This document shows, piece by piece, positions 56,341 through 64,000 of a DNA stretch of 64,000 nucleotides. Below the pieces are notes generated by a model. That model saw only the letters and a program-made list of their open reading frames with translations, did not search any database and was not told the DNA's origin. Every line of letters begins with the position of its first letter. Position 1 is the first letter of the stretch. Source of the stretch: Strongyloides papillosus (taxonomy: Eukaryota > Nematoda > Chromadorea > Rhabditida > Strongyloididae); assembly GCA_005656395.1 (NCBI GenBank), contig SRSI01000017.1, forward strand, positions 310,001-374,000, read 5' to 3'. Both the position numbers and the translations under genes were made by a program.

Positions 56341-57235
56341 ATGTATGTTCCTGAAGAAAATGAAAGAACGTAAAATCTACCATATAAAAAGTAAGAATGG
56401 GTGAGCCCTGGACGGATTGTTAGTTTAACGAGTCAAATCCTGATTCCCTGTTCACCTGTCATTGGGATTATTAATTATTATTCTTTTTATATTGTTATAA
56501 TCCCAGTTTCATTCTAATAAAATTTTTACTAATTCAAAGTATTGATACATATAAAAAAATGTACTGTGATATGTTAAAAATGTTTTTTATAAAAATGTTT
56601 GTAATTTGCATAAAATTAAATTCTTCTCCTGTATTTTAAAATGTATTACAGAAAACAACCTAAGTTCTAAAATAAATATAATATACTAAAAAAAAACTCA
56701 TTTTATTAATATTTTAATTATTAGTTTTATTTTTACGTACGAATTAACTACAATAAAATTAGTCGCAAATCAAGAAAATTCGAATTTTATTAGGTGAGAC
56801 TATTTTATTACTTTTTATGCGAACCAGTGTCTTTTTTATTTTTTGTGTGTATTAATAATTAAAGAATTAATCTAATATTTTTTTTTTCAAATTAAAAAAT
56901 TTAAAAGTTTTTTTTATTATGAACAAAAATATATAATATTTTAAATTTTCATAAGTTTGATCATTAACGACGATTTTTAAAAGCACTGCAAAAAAATTTT
57001 GATTTTCAGATAAGCGCAATTTTTAAAAAGTATATTTTATAATAAATCAAACCAGTGAAACACATTGAAAAATATGGAACTATATATTAAAAATACTTTT
57101 TATAAGAACATTTATAATTTTACATAAAATAAAATTTCTAATCCTGTATTTTGAAATGTTTTGCAGAAAACAATCTATGTTTGAAGACAAAACTTATATC
57201 ATGCGAAAATGGCAACTTATTTCAAAAGATTCTTA
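56341..57235. other. Noncoding region with structured island and an imperfect direct repeat
   Basis: Around 56399-56457 GGTGAGC and GTTCACC can pair over 7 bp, enclosing a second hairpin (GGATT...AATCC). Just downstream GGGATTAT pairs with ATAATCCC. Also, 56525-56680 and 57050-57195 are imperfect direct copies (shared CCTGTATTTT and CAGAAAACAA). No protein gene seen. Confidence 0.4.
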
Positions 57236-57802
57236 TACAGGGTGTCTCAAAAATAATTCCCCAGTTGTGAACGCTTATAACTTTTTTCCTACATGAGATA
57301 AAAGCGTAAAATTTTGTGGGTTTGTAGATAAGCGAAGTAATATTTTTTTTTTCCTATTAAAAAATTATGGTTCCATCAGGACTTATGGCCTCTTGAAAAA
57401 AAATCTTTTTTTTGCTCTATTTGTGCATGTAACTTTTTTAAATGAAAAGATATAAACATGATTTTTTTATAGATCGAAAGCCCAACTTCTTTTGTACTAG
57501 AATCACTAATATCATAAATGTTAAACTTCATTAACATTGTTTAATTTTTAATAAAAACAAAAAAACCATGATTTTTGCCAAAATTTCGTACTTTTTTCAA
57601 AATTAAAGCTCATTGAGAAAATTATCAAGAATGTTGTATAATTATTCTGATAGAGCAAACGATTCTCTATCAAATGAATGTAGTATCATAAAAATAAAAT
57701 AAGATTGAAGAAAGTTATGATTTACTAAATATCGCCAATTTCGTACTTTTGGTAAAAAATAGTGTTGCAAACACGATTTTTCTCAATATATTTGATACTT
57801 AA

Positions 57803-59972
57803 CCATGTCAGCACCACGTTATATTTTATACCTATATGTACGGAGATGGCAAAAATTGCCTTTTACAGTTTTTTAGATAAAAAAGCACTTTTTTTGAAGT
57901 AATTGTGTATAGTAATAGACAATTATTAAGAAAACATAGAAATTATAAGATGATATTTAAAAAAATATTAAAAATTAACAACAAAATCATAACCTTACTA
58001 ATTAGTTGCTATTATGACTATTTTTACAACTAAAGCATATAATGTTGAAATGAGAAATACATATATTTTTGTTACATTTGTAACATTGTTTTATTGTTTT
58101 ACGTTTTTTTTCATTATTTTCTTGGCACTCATAGCATTTACCTCTTTTGTTTATTGTTGTATTTATCTCATTTGTATTATTATCACCATCATTATCAGTG
58201 TTTACAAAATTTTCAATATTTCGTAATTTATTCTTTGGCAAGTAAATATTTGACAATCTGGTCATGGCAATTGGTTGCATAAGATTTTCTCCCACTTTTC
58301 TATGAAACTCTATTCTAGAGCACTCTGAATGAGATGATTCTTTATATAAAGAATATGCATTACACATTGCAAAGTCAATAATTCTAAAAATATAAGCTCT
58401 AACCCATGATTGTGTTTTTATTCTTGTTGTGTGCGTTTTTACCATATTGTCGATAACATCGACACCTGATTTTAATTCATTATATCTTTTTACAGAAGCA
58501 GGTTTCTCACCCTGTATAGGTAATGTATCATGATATTCACTGCTTAAAATTAAAACAGTTTTTTTAGTTTTACACATATGCGAGGTTAATGAAGCATCAT
58601 TATCAAGATATTTAACAATTGTTGACTTTAAAGTTCTTTTAGCATTATGTTTCATTTCCTGAGGAACTTCTTTACGATTTTGTCTAATAGTTCCAATAAA
58701 AGCAATGTTTCTCTCTTTCAGAAAATATAGAAGATTTAATGATGTATAGTAAGAGTCTGTACAAATTGTAAAACCTGTTGCCTTTGAAAAATAATTTAAG
58801 ATAAATCTTTTAACTATTTCTAAGCCAGTGTTTTGAATTATTTCTCCATCTTCAGTAATACGTCTTCCACCGTATAATTCTATACAATAAATGAATCGTT
58901 TATGGCTATCAGCAGCCATTTGTACCTTTAGCCCAATCTTATCAGGTTTACTTGGTATATATTGTAAAAAGCAGCAACGGCCTTTGAAACCAATAAGACT
59001 TTCATCAATAGTTATTGATTCTGGAGAGCATAAACTTGATGAAATAAGGTTAAAACATTGCTCAAACTTCCGAATTTGATTTGCTTTATCAACAATATTA
59101 GATTCTTTACAAAGCTTTTCACCAACACTAATATTTTTCAATATAAATGAAAATCTCTCACGTGAAAATGTATTGCGTATGGGTAACAAGTGGGAGTTAT
59201 ATAGATAATTTTCTTTGAAAATATCTCTTATTGGTGGTTTGTTGAAGGTACCAAGATATATCAAACATCCGATAACAGCACGTAATTCAACAATATCTGT
59301 ACATTTTTCTGATGAAATCTTAGAAATTTTTATATTCGTAGAATGAACTATCATATTTAACATTTCATCGGAAAAAAATAATCCAAAAAAATATTCTATC
59401 GGTTTATCCTTCATGTCTCTAATTAAAGATTTTTCAAACCCAATTTTCTTCAGTACGTTGAGAGCTTTTTTTCTACCTCTAGTTTTTGGCGTATCTACCC
59501 ATGTTGCATTAATAAAATTATCATCACCTTTCTTTGGAACAAGAATTTTTCTTACTTTAACTTTTTTTGTCTGTTCTTCGTCTGATTCATCTAATGAAAT
59601 TGAAGATAAATCAGTATCTTCACCCATTTCCAGAATAATTTCATTAGAATTTTTAGACATTTTTAGTTTAGAAATATTATTAAAGTAATATGATTTTTAT
59701 AGATATTAAAAAAAAACTAAATTGTATTTAAAGTTATCTTAATTTATGGGAAAATCATGGTTAAAGCTATCTCATCTATGTATGCTCTTTGAACAAAATG
59801 CATTTTTTTGAATTTTCTCATCGATAAAAATTTTTTTTATAGACCCTATTTTATTAATGACTTATAAAAACTAATTTACACATTAGCAAAAATTTATTTA
59901 AAACACATTATCAAAAGTTATGAATAAAAAATTTTTTTAGTGGCAATTTTTGCCATCCTGGTGCTGACAGGG
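57803..59972 (-). mobile_element. Complete piggyBac element
   Basis: 2170 bp, flanked by TTAA (57799-57802 and 59973-59976). The ends are CCATGTCAGCACCA on the left and the inverse TGGTGCTGACAGGG on the right; GGCAAAAATTGCC-type subterminal blocks follow at both ends. It carries one intact transposase gene. Apart from a C-to-A-type difference at the left terminal CCC, it has everything a mobile copy needs. Confidence 0.9.
58002..59660 (-). CDS. piggyBac transposase, full length
   Basis: 552 residues in one exon with no break. The acidic N-terminus is followed by the DDE_Tnp_1_7 core. The three catalytic aspartates can be placed in ITIDESLIGFKGR (near 218), FTICTDSYYTSLN (near 301) and SGVDVIDNMVKTH (near 398). 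The C-terminal cysteine-rich domain (CYECQ...CYKCNKNICISHF...CFSC) binds the terminal repeats in this family and is intact. piggyBac enzymes excise precisely at TTAA. The gene sits inside matching TTAA ends, so this may be an autonomous, recently active copy. Confidence 0.93.
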   Translation of the reverse strand: MSKNSNEIILEMGEDTDLSSISLDESDEEQTKKVKVRKILVPKKGDDNFINATWVDTPKTRGRKKALNVLKKIGFEKSLIRDMKDKPIEYFFGLFFSDEMLNMIVHSTNIKISKISSEKCTDIVELRAVIGCLIYLGTFNKPPIRDIFKENYLYNSHLLPIRNTFSRERFSFILKNISVGEKLCKESNIVDKANQIRKFEQCFNLISSSLCSPESITIDESLIGFKGRCCFLQYIPSKPDKIGLKVQMAADSHKRFIYCIELYGGRRITEDGEIIQNTGLEIVKRFILNYFSKATGFTICTDSYYTSLNLLYFLKERNIAFIGTIRQNRKEVPQEMKHNAKRTLKSTIVKYLDNDASLTSHMCKTKKTVLILSSEYHDTLPIQGEKPASVKRYNELKSGVDVIDNMVKTHTTRIKTQSWVRAYIFRIIDFAMCNAYSLYKESSHSECSRIEFHRKVGENLMQPIAMTRLSNIYLPKNKLRNIENFVNTDNDGDNNTNEINTTINKRGKCYECQENNEKKRKTIKQCYKCNKNICISHFNIICFSCKNSHNSN

Positions 59973-60854
59973 TTAATAGTATTATTATCATCAAAAAATA
60001 TGTTATTTTACAAAATATTGCTTTTTTGTTCATATATGGCCAAAAAAAATTCTAATAATTTCTAACATTTAAATTTTGAAAAAAATCATTTTTTTAAATT
60101 TTTACTACCATTTATCTTCATTATCTACTATTTTACGTATTTATTATCCTATAAGAGCATTTTTAAGCATCTTTAAAAAATATTGTATGTTCGATCTTGT
60201 TCTTAAAGAATTTATGTTTGAAATATAAACAGTAAACAATAAAAAATAAAATAATATTTTAACTACTTTCAATAAAAAATCATTATCAATGTTATAAAAT
60301 TAAAAAAAGTAACATAATTTTTTTTAATTTTCAGAAAAATGAAAAAATTAGACTATTTTTAATTATCATAACTTATTTTAAACTTATTTATAATAAACAA
60401 GATTATTACCGTTGGATAGAGCATCGTTAACGCTATCAGAATAATGATACCACATTTGAGAGATTCTTCTCAATGAGCTTTAATTTTGAAAAAAGCACGA
60501 AATTTTGGCAAAAATCATGGTTTTTTTGTTTTTATTAAAAATTAAACAATGTTAATGAAGTTTAACATTTATGGTATTAGTGATTCTAGTACAAAAGAAG
60601 TTGGGCTTTCGATCTATAAAAGAATCATGTTAATATCTTTTCATTTAAAAAAGTTACATGCACAAATAGAGCAAAAAAAAAGATTTTTTTTCAAGAGGCC
60701 ATAAGTCCCGATGGAACCATAATTTTTAAATAGGAAAAAAAATAAAAAATATTATTTCGCTTATCTACAAACCCACAAAATTTTACGCTTTTATCTCACG
60801 TAGGAAAAAAGTTATAAGCGTTTGCAACTGGGGAGTTACTTTTGAGACACCCTA

Positions 60855-61133
60855 TATATTCAAATATTATTATTATTTCACGATTATAAATAAGCATGTT
60901 TCCTTTAATAAATTAATTGTGCTTCACATTTATTTGTGTTTAATTAGCTGTAATTTCTAAACAATTCAAGAAAATAATCATGTAGTCGTATTGAATTTGA
61001 ATGAAAATTTAAATATTTTAAATATATATTTAAATATTATTATTATTTCACGATTATAAATAAGCATGTTTCCCTTAATAAATTAATTGTGCTTCACATT
61101 TATTTGCGTTTAATTAGCTGTAATTTCTAACCA
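60855..61133 (+). repeat. Two direct copies of about 107 bp, 168 bp apart
   Basis: 60857-60961 and about 61025-61129 share TATTATTATTATTTCACGAT through TTAGCTGTAATTTCTAA with only a few changes. The first copy directly abuts the TA-flanked element. Nothing coding. Confidence 0.85.
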
Positions 61134-64000
61134 GAATTATAAGGTAGAAATCAATAATTTCTAGATAAATTCATAGGGGAAAGTAAGAAAGATCATACAG
61201 CATCTAAAAGAAAAAATGAAATTGACGCTCTAGAAAACATGCTTGAGTCTATGATTTTTTGATATGCGGTGAATCTTTAATTCATAAAATGAATAAAGCA
61301 AATTTAACGTTACAAAAACCAACTAATACTGAAATTAAGAGTTATGAAAATTTTTAGACTTTTATTAGAAAATAATGAAAACTTTGGTGCATATGTATTT
61401 GTCGGTGGATTCGAATCCAGAACCGCGGTTGTGCAAAGTTCATGTGTTATAATAAAAATAAATAATTTTAGAAGATACCAACTTAAATGGTAACATTACA
61501 AAAAATGCTAATGACTTATAAGACACGTATTTGCATTGCGTAGTGTTGTTAAAGCAAACTATTCTAAATGTTTCTTTTCAGATGGTATTTATGTAAAAAA
61601 ATCAATAAATAATAGATGATTAAAAAGAAAAGTAAATAATTCAACAAAACTACGTTCACAAACTGAAAAATTCAAAGAGATTCAAACATTGTGGTATTTT
61701 CATTTCAAACTTGTCAAAGTAAGAGTGTACTATGCTATAATTAATATAGAAATATCGAACAATTTTGCAAAGCTTTACCTAAAAAAGCTTGGAACATCAT
61801 TAAATAAGAAAGAGTTTTGAAAATGATGTTTTGTATACCTAAAAGATATAGAATTTTAGGAATCAAAGAGAGATATAAAGGATGTGGATGATTTTTCTTA
61901 AAATGGATGTTTTTTTTAAAAAACGTTTAAAAAACCTTAACGTAAATTGATACAAATTGTTAGTTTAAAAGTTACATTTTTAATAACGACGTTATATGCT
62001 CGTAGCAGTTATAGTATTTCGTCATTATTTTGATAAAAAAACAATCTTTATCGAATAAGTGTAATGTTATTACTTACAATTACTTTTAAAAGATGACGTG
62101 TTTATTCGAATGTCCATCAATTTCATGCTTCTATTAAAAAGTTGAATACAAATATTATCTTTTAAACATTTATGACACAGAATATTATTACTTATATTAT
62201 TATATGTAAATTTACAAATTGTTACTTGACTATACGTATATAATTCAGAAACTTTAACAAATTTTATCAATTAAATATTTTAAAAAAAAATGATCTAATT
62301 ACTAATTTTACTTTATTTATTAGTACCATATAATGCTGCATAAAATTACAACTTTATAAGAACATTTTAAAGCATATTATTATATCATCGCATATTCAAT
62401 CTTATTTCTATAATTTTTACATTTGAAATATAGACAGTTAACAATTTAAAATGAAATTAATTTGTAAAAAAATACAAAAAACTAAACACAATTTAGTGTA
62501 AAATATAGTAACTTATCAAACTAATAAAATTTTAATTTTTTTGATTTGCGATTAATATTATCTTAATTATTTGCACGCGAAAATTAAAAAAATTATTAAA
62601 ATAACCTGTTATTTGTTATGATAGTATTTTTATTTTTAAATTTAAGCTGTTTTCTACAAAATATTTATTAATAGGAAGTTTAAATATCAATTTTAAGCAA
62701 ACTTTGATCGTTTCTATAAAGATTTTTTAAACATATTATAGTATAAAAAAGTTATACTAGTTAGATAAAAAAATGTCCAGGATATTTAAAAGTCTTAAAG
62801 TTTGCGTAAAACAAAAATTCCTTAATAATACAAAAAATATTGAGATTTAGACAACAAAATAACATTAATGTAGTATTTTATCATAAAAACTTAAAAAGCT
62901 AATAATATTTTATTTCAGAAATCATTTTTGAAATGCATTAAATTTGTACAAGAAGATTTTAAATTCATAAAGATTTAAATTAAATTTATTTTATAAAATT
63001 CAAAATAAGGTATATTTTTTAATATTTTAAATTGGCAATTTTGAAGTCTTCATAATAATCTTATTAAAATTTACTACACATCCTAATAATAAATAAAAGC
63101 TATGACGAGTAATGTGAATTGATACTTGGTAATATGTATAAAAACAACAAAATTAGTGAAAATATAGAAATATCATGCGTTATCAAATAAAATGAATAAA
63201 AACACATTTTCAAAATCATTTTTTGAATTGAAAAAATCTTGAATAAATTTAATAGTAGGCATTTAAAATAAAATATTATTAATAAATTATATAAAGTTCT
63301 TGTAAAAAAAAGACAATTTATTAAATTTAAAATTCTTATTTGATAAAAGTCATTATAATGCTTTACAAAGAAACTACTAGCATTAAGTTATCATTATTAT
63401 AATACTTTTACTAGCACTTCAAGTCCACATTTCGAAACATTTCCTTCAATTATGAATCATATTTAAATTACCACCTAGAAACATTTGATTCTCTTTACAA
63501 CTGCTGTTTTGAAGTAATGTCTATACATTATTTTAAAAATTATGCGTAGATTTATAAAAAAAAACATGCATTAGATTTTTACTTTATATAAATCCTTGTT
63601 ACAAAACAATACACTTTATAAAAATTTATGACATCTTTTATAAAATCAGTACGGTAATTATCTATACCTTGTCATTAAAAATAAAAAAATATTTGATATC
63701 AAAATGACATAAGAAAGTTATATTACAAATGATTGGATAACTACATTTATAACAACAGTTTTTAAATTTATGTATAATCAATATTTGTGCGATATAAATT
63801 ACATTATATTTAGTTTAAAAACATTTCACTATAGTAATAATAAAAAATAAATAAATCTTGTTTAATTGAATAATAACTTAAAACAATTTAAAAAAGCCAT
63901 TTATTTATCGTTGTAACCTTGGCAGAAATAGTAAATCCTTAAATAACTCTTAAAATTGTAAGATCTTATTTTATAGATAACGTTCAATAAAAATAAAGAG
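61134..64000. other. AT-rich noncoding end of the window
   Basis: No supported gene. A short frame at about 61155-61260 (KRKNEIDALENMLESMIF) and a 66-codon frame at 62070-62270 lack features. A TTCGAA-containing palindrome at 61409-61422 is discussed as a rejected tRNA. About 56525 and 57050-type AT-rich phrases recur loosely near 62330-62470. Confidence 0.5.

Larger units (their letters stand above)
57238..60854. mobile_element. TA-flanked element with about 450-bp inverted ends, host of a piggyBac insertion
   Basis: Begins CAGGGTGTCTCAAAAATAAT and ends with the inverse GTTACTTTTGAGACACCCT(A), TA-flanked (57236-57237, 60855-60856). The arms match to about 57685 and 60405 (CCATGATTTTTGCCAAAAT and its inverse are easy landmarks). 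The interior is occupied by a complete piggyBac element. The mobile element itself encodes nothing. Confidence 0.85.

Noticed and set aside
56399..56457. Short mitochondrial-type tRNA (7-bp acceptor-like stem, about 57 nt)
   Set aside because: No anticodon arm with a 7-nt loop can be drawn; kept only as a structured-RNA candidate.
61405..61475. TTCGAATCC phrase resembling a tRNA T-arm, on either strand
   Set aside because: No acceptor stem or anticodon arm can be fitted at tRNA distance on either strand; it is a chance palindrome TGGATTCGAATCCA.

Overview
The window looks like a very AT-rich nuclear contig from a nematode. The supporting signs are compact genes on both strands, short introns (about 40-130 nt) with GT-AG borders, and protein families typical of worms: an OATP transporter with a Kazal loop, a P-glycoprotein, an alpha/beta hydrolase with the HSRG-type elbow I associate with the nematode DUF1057 family, a small secreted EGSG-repeat protein, and small secreted four-cysteine proteins. 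Intron style and base composition suggest clade IV (Strongyloididae-like). That placement is inference.

Positions 1-22300 are the gene-dense part. In order: a secreted metzincin-like peptidase (+), a 2,4-dienoyl-CoA reductase (-), a small predicted proteoglycan (+), an OATP/SLCO transporter (-), an alpha/beta hydrolase with a one-base frameshift (-), a tandem pair of UPF1-like SF1 helicases (-), of which the second-listed (13923-15973) is intact and the other (9911-11991) decayed, the ubiquinone hydroxylase COQ6 (+) and a full-length ABCB transporter (+). These genes have no obvious shared pathway.

From about 22400 to the end the window is mostly mobile and repetitive DNA. A large palindrome (about 24453-33590) carries a small secreted-protein gene in each arm. 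Its exact symmetry centre is a TA dinucleotide, now occupied by two adjacent TA-flanked hairpin elements, one of which contains a mariner-type MITE. Next is an intact, apparently very young Ty3-like LTR retrotransposon (34212-44232) with identical 175-bp LTRs, a 4-bp target duplication, an unusual gag ORF with a hydrophobic segment and a long coiled coil, a complete pol, and an extra antisense ORF behind pol. Then come a TTAA-flanked MITE with internal minisatellite, a 75-bp tandem repeat, a mariner-type MITE, and a 6.9-kb nest in which a mariner-type MITE has been entered by a MULE remnant (9-bp TSD), a 4.5-kb TTAA-flanked foldback, and a hAT-like element (8-bp TSD). A third secreted-protein gene lies directly beside that nest. 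Finally, a long-TIR TA element contains a complete piggyBac element with an intact transposase. The last 3 kb hold a short direct repeat and nothing else I can recognise.

Coordinates of exons, TIRs and TSDs were read by eye. Family names rest on motifs recognised without any database search.
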